NCBI RefSeq assembly: GCF_046506625.1
Contig: NZ_JBKFFP010000002.1
Location: forward strand, 558,001-622,000
DNA: 64,000 nt
From: Zhengella sedimenti
Lineage (GTDB): Bacteria > Pseudomonadota > Alphaproteobacteria > Rhizobiales > Rhizobiaceae
Reading direction: 5' to 3'
Shown: one piece after another, positions 37,053 to 45,720 of the stretch
Layout of the letters: every line of letters starts with the position of its first letter
Numbering within the stretch: position 1 is the stretch's first letter
Position numbers and translations under genes: made by a program
The notes under the pieces: generated by a model
The model's input: the letters and a program-made list of their open reading frames with translations, nothing else
The model's database searches: none
Told to the model about the DNA's origin: nothing

Positions 37053-38705
37053 TCACTTGATGCGCGGCAGTTGCTCCCACTGGTGGAAGGGCGGCGGCGA
37101 AGGCAGCTGCCATTCCAGCGTCGTGGCGCCCTCGCCCCACGGATTGGCGCCGGCCTCACGCTTGCGCGAGAAGGCTTCCCAAACGCCGTAGAGGAAGATC
37201 AGCACCGCAAAGGCGGAGAGGTAGGAGCCGATCGACGACACGTAGTTCCAGCCCGCGAAGGCATCCGGGTAGTCGATATAGCGGCGCGGCATGCCGGCCA
37301 GACCCAGGAAGTGCTGCGGGAAGAAGACAAGGTTCACGCCGATGAAGGTGACCCAGAAATGGGCGCGCGCCACGGTCGAGTTGTACATGTAGCCGGTCAT
37401 CTTCGGGAACCAGTAGTACCAGGCGGCGAAGATGGCGAAGACGGCGCCCAGCGACAGGACGTAGTGGAAGTGTGCCACCACGTAGTAGGTGTCGTGCATG
37501 GCGCGGTCGAGGCCGGCATTGGCGAGCTGGACACCGGTGACACCGCCAACGGTGAACAGGAAGATGAAGCCGATCGCCCAGAGCATGGGCGTGCGGAAGG
37601 AAATGGACCCGCCCCACATGGTTGCGATCCACGAGAAGATCTTCACACCCGTCGGGACCGCGATCACCATCGTGGCGAACACGAAATAACGCTGCGCGTC
37701 CAGCGAGATGCCGGTCGTGTACATGTGGTGCGCCCAAACGATGAAGCCGACCACGCCGATGGCGACCATGGCATAGGCCATGCCGAGGTAGCCGAAGACG
37801 GGCTTGCGCGAGAAGGTCGACACGATGTGGCTGATGATGCCGAAGGCCGGCAGAATCAGGATGTAGACCTCCGGGTGACCGAAGAACCAGAACAGGTGCT
37901 GGAACAGGATCGGGTCGCCACCGCCTTCCGGAGAGAAGAAGGCCGTGCCGAAATTGCGGTCGGTGAGAAGCATCGTGATGGCGCCGGCGAGCACGGGCAG
38001 CGAGAGCAGCAGCAGGAAGGCCGTGATCAGCACCGACCAGGCAAACAGCGGCATCTTGTGCAGGGTCATGCCGGGCGCACGCATGTTGAAGATCGTGGTG
38101 ATGAAGTTGATCGCACCCAGGATGGAGGATGCACCGGCGATGTGAAGGGCAAGGATCGCCAGATCAACGGCCGGCCCCGGCGTGCCCGAGGTCGACAGCG
38201 GCGGATAGATGGTCCAGCCGCCACCCACGCCATATCCGCCGGCAGGACCGGGAACGAACATGGAGAGGACCAGAAGGATGAAGGCCGGCGGAACGAGCCA
38301 GAAGGAGATGTTGTTCATGCGCGGGAAGGCCATGTCCGGCGCACCGATCATGATCGGCACCATCCAGTTGGCGAAACCGCCGATGAGCGCGGGCATGACC
38401 ATGAAGAAGATCATGATGAGGCCGTGCGCCGTGGTGAACACGTTGTACATCTGCTTGCCGGCATCCAGCGCGGCAGCTTCCGGCGTGCCATAGACCATGG
38501 TGGCCAGGCCGTCGAAGAACTGGATGCCCGGCTCCTGAAGCTCGATGCGCATGCCGACGGACAGGAGCCCGCCGACGATGCCCGCGATGATCGCAAAGAT
38601 CAGGTACAGCGTCCCGATATCCTTGTGATTGGTCGAATAAACCCACCGGACCCAGCCTGTCGGCTTGTGGTCGTGATGGGCGTCGTGCGCTGCAGATTCA
38701 GCCAT
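37053..38705 (-). CDS. ctaD: Cytochrome c oxidase subunit I (aa3 type)
   Basis: About 550 residues, twelve helices. Ligand and channel motifs are visible: TAHGLIMIFFMVMPALIGGF (heme a His), the WFFGHPEVYILILPAFG block with the CuB His/Tyr cross-link segment, HHMYTTG (CuB histidines) and VAHFHYVLS (heme a3/a ligands). The ATG at 38705 is preferred over an in-frame GTG at 38714. It is the catalytic subunit that reduces O2 to water and pumps protons. Confidence 0.98.
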   Translation of the reverse strand: MAESAAHDAHHDHKPTGWVRWVYSTNHKDIGTLYLIFAIIAGIVGGLLSVGMRIELQEPGIQFFDGLATMVYGTPEAAALDAGKQMYNVFTTAHGLIMIFFMVMPALIGGFANWMVPIMIGAPDMAFPRMNNISFWLVPPAFILLVLSMFVPGPAGGYGVGGGWTIYPPLSTSGTPGPAVDLAILALHIAGASSILGAINFITTIFNMRAPGMTLHKMPLFAWSVLITAFLLLLSLPVLAGAITMLLTDRNFGTAFFSPEGGGDPILFQHLFWFFGHPEVYILILPAFGIISHIVSTFSRKPVFGYLGMAYAMVAIGVVGFIVWAHHMYTTGISLDAQRYFVFATMVIAVPTGVKIFSWIATMWGGSISFRTPMLWAIGFIFLFTVGGVTGVQLANAGLDRAMHDTYYVVAHFHYVLSLGAVFAIFAAWYYWFPKMTGYMYNSTVARAHFWVTFIGVNLVFFPQHFLGLAGMPRRYIDYPDAFAGWNYVSSIGSYLSAFAVLIFLYGVWEAFSRKREAGANPWGEGATTLEWQLPSPPPFHQWEQLPRIK

Positions 38706-38731
38706 GGATCCCACTCCGTTCCTTCAAATTC

Positions 38732-39616
38732 TTACTCGGCGGCCTCGGCCGCGCCGGCGTCGGCGACTTTCGTCCCGCCCGCCAAGGATGCCATCAGGGC
38801 GCGATTGGCGCCGGCCAGGTCGTTGGCGGCGGCGGTAATCCAGGTGTCGTATTGCTGCTGGCTGACGACCCGGATGGCGATCGGCATGTAGGCGTGGTCC
38901 TTGCCGCAAAGCTCGGAACACTGTCCGTAATAGACGCCTTCCTTCTCAGCCTTGAACCAGGTCTCGTTCACGCGGCCGGGCACGGCATCCACCTTGACGC
39001 CAAAAGACGGCATCGCAAAGGAATGAATGACGTCGGCAGCCGTGACGAGAAGACGCACGGTGGTGTCGACCGGCACGACAACATCGTTGTCGACGGCCAG
39101 AAGGCGCGGATAGGCCGCCACATCCTGCTTGCCGTACTGCTCCCTGTCGGCTTCCTGGAGCATGACCGAATCGAAGGTCACCGCCCCTTCCTCGTTCTGG
39201 TACTCATAACCCCAGTACCACTGGTAACCCGTCGCCTTGACGGTCAGCGCAGGCTCTTCCGGCGGCGTGTACTGCGCGGTCAGCAAGCTGAAGGACGGCA
39301 CCGCGATGAACAGCAGGATGACGACCGGACCGACCGTCCAGATCACCTCGATCAGCGTGTTGTGGCTGGTGCGCGACGGGTTCGGGTTGGCGCTGGCGCG
39401 GTATTTCAGCGACACCCAGACAAGCAGCGCGAGCACCAGCAGCGTGATCGGAACAATGAACCAGAGCGTGTACTGCTCGAACCAGCGCACTTCCCGCATG
39501 ATCGGGGTTGCGGCATCCTGGAGCGTCATCTGCCAGGGCCTGGGCTGGTCTGCAAATGCAGCCGTCGCGAAAAACGCGGCGGTTGCGGCGGCAAAGCTGG
39601 CGGCAATCCGTTTCAT
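38732..39616 (-). CDS. ctaC: Cytochrome c oxidase subunit II (CuA)
   Basis: About 294 residues: signal peptide (MKRIAASFAAATAAFFATAA), two membrane helices, then the periplasmic CuA domain with the binuclear copper site CSELCGKDHAYM (Cys233, Cys237, His241) and upstream ligand in DVIHSF. It receives electrons from cytochrome c. The start at 39616 begins the signal peptide. First gene of the oxidase operon, 75 nt below an FNR/FixK-type box. Confidence 0.97.
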   Translation of the reverse strand: MKRIAASFAAATAAFFATAAFADQPRPWQMTLQDAATPIMREVRWFEQYTLWFIVPITLLVLALLVWVSLKYRASANPNPSRTSHNTLIEVIWTVGPVVILLFIAVPSFSLLTAQYTPPEEPALTVKATGYQWYWGYEYQNEEGAVTFDSVMLQEADREQYGKQDVAAYPRLLAVDNDVVVPVDTTVRLLVTAADVIHSFAMPSFGVKVDAVPGRVNETWFKAEKEGVYYGQCSELCGKDHAYMPIAIRVVSQQQYDTWITAAANDLAGANRALMASLAGGTKVADAGAAEAAE

Positions 39617-39690
39617 ACCGTTCCTGTCTCCCCATCGGCCCGAAAGGCCGTACATTCTTGCACCAAGCGCGGCCCGTGCGGGCGCGGGCC

Positions 39691-39710
39691 GGTTTGATCT
39701 AGGTCAAACC
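39691..39710. promoter_or_regulatory. FNR/FixK-type box upstream of the oxidase operon
   Basis: GGTTTGATCTAGGTCAAACC has perfect 7-bp arms (GGTTTGA/TCAAACC). On the operon strand the core reads TTGACCTAGATCAA, a close match to the FNR/FixK consensus. Its centre is about 84 nt before ctaC. Whether it activates or represses cannot be told. Confidence 0.65.
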
Positions 39711-39768
39711 ATATTCCCCAGCCGCGCGCAAGGAATTGCCGCATCCGGCAGGGGTTCGTTTGATGTGC

Positions 39769-39827
39769 GCATTTTGTCGCACCCTTTCGCAAACCCCTGT
39801 TTTTCATGGCATTTGCATTTTGTCGCA
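39769..39827. repeat. Pair of 13-bp direct repeats GCATTTTGTCGCA
   Basis: Identical copies at 39769-39781 and 39815-39827, 46 bp apart, in the ctaC-ialB spacer. The GTCGC half resembles half-sites reported for RegA/PrrA/ActR-type redox regulators, but the inverted partner is not clear. Confidence 0.5.
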
Positions 39828-39973
39828 TAAGAGCCGGGTTTGACCTATGTCCGGGATGTGCGGGCGGCGGCCCCATTTCCGGCCAAATCGGACGGCATGG
39901 GCGGCAGGTGTCGCGGGCATGCGCAGTTGCAGCGGGTTTGCAATTGCCGCGCGCCGTCGCATTGTAGTCCCTC

Positions 39974-40513
39974 GTGATTCGCAGCGGAGCTTCAGCCTTG
40001 TTCCACTTGTCCAGAAAGTCGGCCGCATTGCTGGTCATGTTCGCCACCATGGCCGCCGGCAGCGGGCCGGCCGCAGCCCAGCAGACGGGAATCGTCCGGT
40101 CGACCCATGGCGCGTGGAAGATGATCTGCGACACGCCGCCCGGCGCGGCGACCGAACAATGCGCGCTTATCCAGAATGTGGTCGCGGAAGACAGGCCGGA
40201 CCTGGGCCTTTCGGTCATCGTGCTGCGCACGGCCGACAAGAAGGCGGAAATCATGCGCGTGCTGGTGCCGCTCGGCGTTTTGCTCCCCAACGGGCTGGGT
40301 CTCTATGTGGATGGCAAGGACATCGGCAAGGCCTATTTCGCCAAGTGCTTCCAGGATGGCTGCTATGCCGAGGTCATCCTTGAGGAACCGCTGGTTTCCA
40401 CGCTGAAGGAAGGCGAATCGGCGACCTTCATCGTGTTCCAGACGCCCGAGGAGGGCATCGGCATCCCCGTGGAACTTTCCGGTTTCACCGAAGGCTTCGC
40501 CGCCCTGCCCTGA
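39974..40513 (+). CDS. Invasion-associated locus B (IalB) family protein
   Basis: 179 residues from a GTG start (a TTG at 39998 is an alternative). Signal peptide ends near AAAQQ (about 36), followed by the IalB domain with HGAWKMICDTPP at 45-56, a Cys (AATEQCALIQ), and a second Cys pair in KCFQDGCYAEV near 124-134. IalB proteins are periplasmic and named for Bartonella erythrocyte invasion, but are common in non-pathogenic relatives. It is divergent from the oxidase operon. Confidence 0.88.
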   Translation: MIRSGASALFHLSRKSAALLVMFATMAAGSGPAAAQQTGIVRSTHGAWKMICDTPPGAATEQCALIQNVVAEDRPDLGLSVIVLRTADKKAEIMRVLVPLGVLLPNGLGLYVDGKDIGKAYFAKCFQDGCYAEVILEEPLVSTLKEGESATFIVFQTPEEGIGIPVELSGFTEGFAALP

Positions 40514-40595
40514 CGGGTGCAGGGCTCACGGCGCCCGTGACAGTGCCGCCGCCCTTTCCTATATGGTCGGCAGACCGCGCGGAAAGGACCATTGC

Positions 40596-42011
40596 ATGAC
40601 CGACAGCCTGATCAGCCGTTTCGACATCGACGAGGCCGCCGTCAGGCGGGTTGTATCGGACAGCCTCGCCCTGGCCGATGACGGTGAACTCTATCTCGAA
40701 TATCGCGAAGGCGAGGCGCTCGTTTTCGACAACGGGCGGCTCAAGACGGGGAATTTCAACACCGAGACCGGGTTCGGCCTGCGCGCTGTTGCCGGTGAGG
40801 CAACCGGCTACGCCCATGCCTCGGAACTGACCGGCAAGGCGCTTTCCCATGCCGCCGATGCCGTTTCGGCGGTCACGCGGGGTTACCGCGGCACGGCGGA
40901 CGTGGCGCCGGCCGGCACCAATGTGAAGCTCTACGGCGACCTCAATCCAATCGAATCCCCGGCGTTCGGCGAGAAGGCCCGCCTGCTTGAGACCATCGAC
41001 GCCTGGCTGCGCGCGAAGGATCCGCGGGTGCGCCAGGTGACGGCTTCGCTGGCGGCGAGCTGGCAGCATGTGGAGATCCTGCGCGCCGACGGCCACCTGG
41101 TGCGCGACATCCGCCCGCTTGTGCGGCTCAGCATATCTGTCGTCGCCGGGGATGGCGACCGGCAGGAGACCGGCAGCCACGGCATGGGCGGCCGCAAGGG
41201 CTTCGGCGAATTCCTGGCCGAGGAATCCTGGCAGACGGCGGCCAGCGAGGCGCTGCGCCAGGCGCTTGTCAACCTGGAGGCGCGCCCTGCCCCGGCGGGC
41301 ACGCTGGACGTGGTGCTGGGCAACGGATGGCCCGGCGTCATGCTGCACGAGGCGGTCGGCCACGGGCTGGAAGGCGATTTCAACCGCAAGCAGACCTCGG
41401 CGTTTTCGGGCCTCATGGGGCAGCAGGTGGCGGCAAAGGGCGTCACCGTGATCGATGACGGCACGATCGCCGAACGGCGCGGTTCGCTGACCGTTGATGA
41501 CGAGGGCACGCCCTCGGGACACAACGTGCTGATCGAGGACGGCATCCTTGTCGGCTACATGCAGGACCGGCAGAACGCGCGCCTGATGGGCATGAAGCCG
41601 ACGGGCAACGGGCGTCGCGAGAGCTATGCCCACCAGCCGATGCCGCGCATGACCAACACGTTCATGGCCGGCGGCGACAGGACGCCCGAGGAAATCATCG
41701 CGTCTGTGGACCGGGGCCTCTATGCCGTTTCCTTCGGCGGCGGGCAGGTCGACATCACATCGGGCAAGTTCGTGTTCGGCTGCACAGAGGCCTACATGAT
41801 CGAGAACGGCAAGGTGACCTATCCGGTCAAGGGCGCGATGCTGATCGGCAACGGGCCGGAGGCGATGAAGCGCATCACCATGATCGGCAACGACCCCGCG
41901 CTCGACACCGGTATCGGCATGTGCGGCAAGGCCGGACAGGGCGTGCCGGTGGGCGTCGGACAGCCGCACCTGCGCATGAACGCGATGACGGTGGGTGGCA
42001 CCGAACACTGA
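40596..42011 (+). CDS. tldD: Metalloprotease TldD
   Basis: 471 residues. The zinc motif is HEAVGH at 251-256 (HExxxH), followed by LEGDFNRK; the C-terminal half contains GCTEAYMIENGK and GNGPEAMKRI typical of TldD. With TldE it degrades unfolded peptides and matures some microcins. AAAGGA lies upstream of the ATG at 40596, so the open frame from 40563 is not used. No tldE neighbour is present. Confidence 0.95.
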   Translation: MTDSLISRFDIDEAAVRRVVSDSLALADDGELYLEYREGEALVFDNGRLKTGNFNTETGFGLRAVAGEATGYAHASELTGKALSHAADAVSAVTRGYRGTADVAPAGTNVKLYGDLNPIESPAFGEKARLLETIDAWLRAKDPRVRQVTASLAASWQHVEILRADGHLVRDIRPLVRLSISVVAGDGDRQETGSHGMGGRKGFGEFLAEESWQTAASEALRQALVNLEARPAPAGTLDVVLGNGWPGVMLHEAVGHGLEGDFNRKQTSAFSGLMGQQVAAKGVTVIDDGTIAERRGSLTVDDEGTPSGHNVLIEDGILVGYMQDRQNARLMGMKPTGNGRRESYAHQPMPRMTNTFMAGGDRTPEEIIASVDRGLYAVSFGGGQVDITSGKFVFGCTEAYMIENGKVTYPVKGAMLIGNGPEAMKRITMIGNDPALDTGIGMCGKAGQGVPVGVGQPHLRMNAMTVGGTEH

Positions 42012-42088
42012 ACGGGCAGATGCCCCGCGGGAACCGCCATTGCGGTTCATGTATTCACGGGGTGATGCAATCCTGAGAGGAGCTTTCC

Positions 42089-42475
42089 ATGGCCTATACG
42101 ATCGACCGCACCTTCACCGGCAGCGACTTTGACGCCATTGTCGAGCGCACGAGGTCGGCGCTGGCGGATGCCGGCTTCGGCGTCCTGACGGAGATCGACG
42201 TCAAGGCGACGATGAAGAAGAAGATAGACGTCGACATGCCGGACTACCTGATCCTCGGCGCCTGCAATCCCGGCATGGCCAACGAGGCGATCAAGCTGGA
42301 GCCGAGGATCGGCGCCATGCTCCCGTGCAATGTCATCGTCCGCGCCACGGATGAGGGGGTGACGGTGAGCGCCGTCGATCCGGTCGCCTCCATGCAGGCG
42401 GTCGGGAACGAGGGCCTTTCGGCGGTGGCGGGGACCGTGCGCACCATGCTCGCCAAGGCCGTCGAGGCGATCTGA
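42089..42475 (+). CDS. DUF302 domain protein
   Basis: 128 residues, one DUF302 domain. Landmarks are DFDAIVERTRSALADAGFGVLTEIDVKATM near 12-41, LGACNPGMANEAI near 57-69 and LPCNVIVR near 79-86, with conserved Cys in the last two. The family's biochemical role is unknown. GAGAGGAGC upstream of the start. It precedes the sirtuin gene by 12 nt, so the two may be co-transcribed. Confidence 0.9.
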   Translation: MAYTIDRTFTGSDFDAIVERTRSALADAGFGVLTEIDVKATMKKKIDVDMPDYLILGACNPGMANEAIKLEPRIGAMLPCNVIVRATDEGVTVSAVDPVASMQAVGNEGLSAVAGTVRTMLAKAVEAI

Positions 42476-42487
42476 GGTGGGCCACGC

Positions 42488-43189
42488 ATGACGCCATCGT
42501 CCATCGTCATCCTGACCGGGGCCGGAATCTCGGCGGAAAGCGGCGTCGACACGTTTCGCGACAAGGACGGTATCTGGTCGAAATACGACCTGAACGATGT
42601 CGCCACGCCGGAGGGCTTTGCCCGCAATCCCGCCCTTGTGCATGACTTCTACAACCAGCGCCGGGCGGGCCTGGCCACGGTGAAGCCGAACCCGGCGCAT
42701 GAGGCCCTTGCGCGGCTGGAGCGGGAATTCGGTGGCGATTTCCTGCTGGTAACGCAGAATATCGACGACCTCCACGAGCGGGCGGGGTCGAAAAAGCTCA
42801 TCCACATGCATGGCGAACTGACGCGCGCCTTCTGCGCCAATTGCAACATCCGCTGCGACGCGGGAGACGCGCTTTCCGCCGTTTCGGTCTGCGGCGCTTG
42901 CGGCTCGAGGGGCTTCATGCGGCCCGATGTCGTGTGGTTCGGCGAAATGCCCTACCAGATGGAGCGGATCTACGCGGCGCTGAATGCCTGCGACCTGTTC
43001 GTTTCCATCGGCACCAGCGGCAATGTCTATCCGGCGGCGCAATTCGTGCAGGAAGCCGGGCGGGCCGGCGCCCATACGCTGGAACTCAATCTTGAGCCCT
43101 CGCTCGGCTTTTCCGATTTCGCCGAAGCCGAGCATGGGCCGGCCGGCACCATCGTGCCGCGGTGGGTCGACCGGCTGCTGGCGGGCTGA
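42488..43189 (+). CDS. cobB: NAD-dependent protein deacylase (sirtuin CobB)
   Basis: 233 residues. NAD-binding GAGISAESG at 11-19, QNIDDLH at 90-96, catalytic His108 in HMHG, zinc-finger cysteines 116/119 and 135/138, then VVWFGEMPY. It removes acyl groups from lysine using NAD+. It converges on the RNA methyltransferase with a 6-nt gap. A histone-deacetylase-fold protein lies 4 kb away, so both deacylase types are present here. Confidence 0.95.
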   Translation: MTPSSIVILTGAGISAESGVDTFRDKDGIWSKYDLNDVATPEGFARNPALVHDFYNQRRAGLATVKPNPAHEALARLEREFGGDFLLVTQNIDDLHERAGSKKLIHMHGELTRAFCANCNIRCDAGDALSAVSVCGACGSRGFMRPDVVWFGEMPYQMERIYAALNACDLFVSIGTSGNVYPAAQFVQEAGRAGAHTLELNLEPSLGFSDFAEAEHGPAGTIVPRWVDRLLAG

Positions 43190-43195
43190 CCCTGC

Positions 43196-44437
43196 TCAGC
43201 GCCGCCTGACCGGCTTTTCTAGCAATGCGACCGCCTCGACATGGGCGGTATACAGGAACTGGTCATAGGGCGTGACCGAGAGAAGCCGGTAGCCCCCGGA
43301 GATCAGGATCTCCAGGTCGCGCGCCAGCGTGACCGGATTGCAGGACACGGCGGCGACCTTGCGGACATCGGCCTTGGCCAGATGGCGTGCCTGGGCTTCC
43401 GCGCCGGCGCGCGGCGGATCGAAGACCAGCGCGTCAATACCGATGAGTTCGCGCGGCAGGAGCGGGCGCTGGAACAGGTCGCGCCGCTCGACCGTCACCT
43501 TTTTCAGGCCGGCCGTCGAACGGAAACCGCCATCGAGGGCGGCCAGCGCCGGGCCGTCGCCTTCAACGGCGTGGACCTGCATCCGTTCCGCCATGCGCAG
43601 GGCAAAGGCCCCTGCCCCGGCAAACAGGTCGGCGGCCTGTTTCGCCTTGCCAAGATGGGCGATCACTTCACCGGCCATGGCCGCCTCGATGGCCGGCACG
43701 GCCTGCAGGAAGCCGCCGGGCGGCGGCACGACCGTGGCCGTGGCGAAGCGGATCTGCGGCTTGACCGGTTCCAGCACGATCTCGCCATCGACGGACAGGC
43801 GCGCCCAGCCGTTTTCCAGCACGAGTTGGGCGGCGCGCTTGCGCTCGGCTTCCGGCAGCTTGCCGGACTTGCGGATGGCGATGTCGAGGCCGGTGTCCGT
43901 CACCGTCACGATCATGTGGAAGGGTTTGGACAGGCCCGCAATGACAGCCGCCAAGCGGCGCAATTGCGGCAGGGCGGAGACGATGCGCGGGTCGGTGACC
44001 GGGCACTCCTCCACCTGGAACAGGCTGTAGGAATAGGGGCCGTGAAAGCCGAGCACGGCGCCGCCCTCGCCATGCTTGGCCGACAATTGCACGCGGCGGC
44101 GCTCGCCCGGACCGCAGGTCACGAGGTCGCCGACCGGCGCCTCGATGCCGCGCGCCTTCAGCGCATCGGTGACGAGGGCGCGCTTCCACGCGCGATAGGG
44201 TTCTGCCTGCCAGTGCTGGAACTGGCAGCCGCCGCAAGCGGTGAAATGACGGCAGACCGGATCGATGCGTTCGGGCGAAGCCTCAAGCACAGCCAGCACC
44301 TCGTGCTTCTTGCCGGCCGGCTGGGCATTGACCGTTTCGCCGGGCAGGGTGAAGGGCACGAAGACCTGTCCTTGCGGCGTGTTGGCGATGCCGTCGCCCT
44401 GGGCGCCGAGATGGTCGATGGTTGCCTTGATGGTCAT
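43196..44437 (-). CDS. Class I SAM-dependent RNA methyltransferase, RumA/TrmA family
   Basis: 413 residues. N-terminal TRAM-like domain (MTIKATIDHLGAQGDGIA), an iron-sulfur motif CRHFTACGGCQFQH near 67-80 plus a later Cys, the AdoMet-binding ADLFAGAGAFALRMA near 270, FDPPRAGA near 343-350, and the catalytic nucleophile Cys in AVSCNP near 367-372. It forms m5U in 23S rRNA or tRNA. The target base cannot be read from sequence. The start overlaps the TlyA stop (ATGA). Confidence 0.9.
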   Translation of the reverse strand: MTIKATIDHLGAQGDGIANTPQGQVFVPFTLPGETVNAQPAGKKHEVLAVLEASPERIDPVCRHFTACGGCQFQHWQAEPYRAWKRALVTDALKARGIEAPVGDLVTCGPGERRRVQLSAKHGEGGAVLGFHGPYSYSLFQVEECPVTDPRIVSALPQLRRLAAVIAGLSKPFHMIVTVTDTGLDIAIRKSGKLPEAERKRAAQLVLENGWARLSVDGEIVLEPVKPQIRFATATVVPPPGGFLQAVPAIEAAMAGEVIAHLGKAKQAADLFAGAGAFALRMAERMQVHAVEGDGPALAALDGGFRSTAGLKKVTVERRDLFQRPLLPRELIGIDALVFDPPRAGAEAQARHLAKADVRKVAAVSCNPVTLARDLEILISGGYRLLSVTPYDQFLYTAHVEAVALLEKPVRRR

Positions 44438-45201
44438 GCGCGGTCCCTGATGCCGGCGAGGAGGAATTCGCGATTGCCGTCCGCGCCCTCGATGGCGGAG
44501 GGCGCGATGCCGAGGGCGCGCCATCCGGGCTGGCCGTCAAGCCAGCGGCGGAGGTCTTCGGCAATCGCCGGTCCCTGCGCGGGGTCTTTCAGAAGGCCGC
44601 CCTTGCCGATGGCCTGGCGGCCGGCCTCGAATTGCGGCTTGACGAGCAGCAGGCAGCGCGCGCCCGGCGCGGCCAGTGCCAGCGCCGGCGGCATGGCCAG
44701 CTTCAGCGAGATGAAGGAAACGTCGCAGACGATCAGGTCGGGCGCGTCATGGGAAAGATGGTCGGCGGTGAGGTCGCGCGCGTTCAGCCCCTCGATTGAG
44801 GTCACGCGCGGATCGGCCGCGATATCGGGGTGAAGCTGGCCGTGGCCGACATCGATGGCGGTGACACGGGCAGCGCCGCGTTCCAGCAGGACCTGCGTGA
44901 AGCCGCCGGTCGAGGCGCCCACATCGAGCGCATGGGCGCCCCTTGCGTCGAAGCCGAAATGATCGAGCGCCGGCGCCAGCTTCAGGGCTGCGCGCGAGAC
45001 ATAGGCCCGTGCCGGGTCGGTGACGGTTATGGCGGCACCGGCCTCGACCATCTGGCCGGGCTTGGCGGCGGTCACGCCGTCGACCGCCACGGTGCCGCGC
45101 GCAATGGCGTCGCGGGCGCGCGAGCGCGAGGCAAACAGGCCACGCTCGGCCAGAAGCTGGTCGAGGCGGATCCGTTCGGAAGTGGTGACGGCAGCATTCA
45201 T
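44434..45201 (-). CDS. TlyA-family rRNA 2'-O-methyltransferase/hemolysin
   Basis: 255 residues: an S4 RNA-binding domain (RLDQLLAERGLFASRSRARD near 12-31) joined to an FtsJ-like methyltransferase with ALDVGASTGGFTQVLLERGA near 90-109, a DVSFISL block and KPQFEAGRQ. Members methylate 16S/23S rRNA riboses. The start at 45201 is preferred to an in-frame codon at 45219. It is followed with a four-base overlap by the RumA-type gene. Confidence 0.92.
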   Translation of the reverse strand: MNAAVTTSERIRLDQLLAERGLFASRSRARDAIARGTVAVDGVTAAKPGQMVEAGAAITVTDPARAYVSRAALKLAPALDHFGFDARGAHALDVGASTGGFTQVLLERGAARVTAIDVGHGQLHPDIAADPRVTSIEGLNARDLTADHLSHDAPDLIVCDVSFISLKLAMPPALALAAPGARCLLLVKPQFEAGRQAIGKGGLLKDPAQGPAIAEDLRRWLDGQPGWRALGIAPSAIEGADGNREFLLAGIRDRA

Positions 45202-45246
45202 GCGCCCTGATAGGCGCATGTCAGCGGCATTGGCAAGGCTTGGGCT

Positions 45247-45573
45247 TCAGTCTTGCGGAATGACCGAACCTGTCAGGATCACCCGGTCCACCGAAACCTG
45301 CCCGGACCGAAGGGGCCTGGCAGCAGGGGGAAGACCACGGACCGGGCGGAACGAAGGCCCGTGCCGCAATTCCGGCCGGGGTTGCGGCAGGGAGTATTCC
45401 GGCTTCTGCCCCGTATCGAATGTGCCGCGCAGGACGGCGGCGACATCGCCGATGCGCTCGGCCACCATCCGCTTCGCGGCTTCCTCCAGGTTGCGGTCAT
45501 AAACCGGCGCGGCGTTGCCATGGGCAAGCCAGGCGCATTGCATGGCCAAGACTGCGATCAGTGTTCTTTTCAT
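45247..45573 (-). CDS. Hypothetical secreted protein, 108 residues
   Basis: A signal peptide (MKRTLIAVLAMQCAWLAHGNA) is followed by a short helical region (EEAAKRMVAERIGDVAAVLRG) and an extended Pro/Arg-rich tail with RVILTGSVIPQD at the end. I recognise no domain. AGGGAGCC lies upstream of the ATG. Presumably periplasmic; the GC and codon use look native. It lies 45 nt upstream of tlyA on the same strand. Confidence 0.6.
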   Translation of the reverse strand: MKRTLIAVLAMQCAWLAHGNAAPVYDRNLEEAAKRMVAERIGDVAAVLRGTFDTGQKPEYSLPQPRPELRHGPSFRPVRGLPPAARPLRSGQVSVDRVILTGSVIPQD

Positions 45574-45650
45574 TTTTTGGCTCCCTGTCCTTGCAGGGAA
45601 CCTAACCGGTCCGGGCTAATATTCAGGGAACAGACAAAGTGTGTAAAATA

Positions 45651-45672
45651 CGAAATTCATTGGTGAATTTCG
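45651..45672. terminator. AT-rich 9-bp inverted repeat downstream of the pirin gene
   Basis: CGAAATTCA (45651-45659) pairs with TGAATTTCG (45664-45672) around TTGG. On the minus strand TATTTTAC follows, so it could end the pirin transcript. The surrounding 100 nt are clearly AT-richer than the genome, and a protein operator is the other possibility. Confidence 0.45.
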
Positions 45673-45720
45673 CGTCAACCAAGACAGTAAAGAAGGCCTG
45701 AAGGCAGTACGGCCGGCCCG

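Larger units (their letters stand above)
39617..39973. other. 357-bp divergent regulatory region between ctaC and ialB
   Basis: No gene is seen here. It contains an FNR/FixK-like palindrome at 39691-39710, two copies of a 13-bp direct repeat (39769-39781 and 39815-39827), and a partial copy of the box arm (GGTTTGACCTA at 39837-39847). The AT-rich block around 39760-39830 stands out from the GC-rich surroundings and should hold the promoters of both flanking genes. Confidence 0.6.

Noticed and set aside
36933..38891. 650-codon open frame opposite ctaD
   Set aside because: Charged, repetitive shadow of subunit I; ctaD on the other strand has all oxidase motifs.
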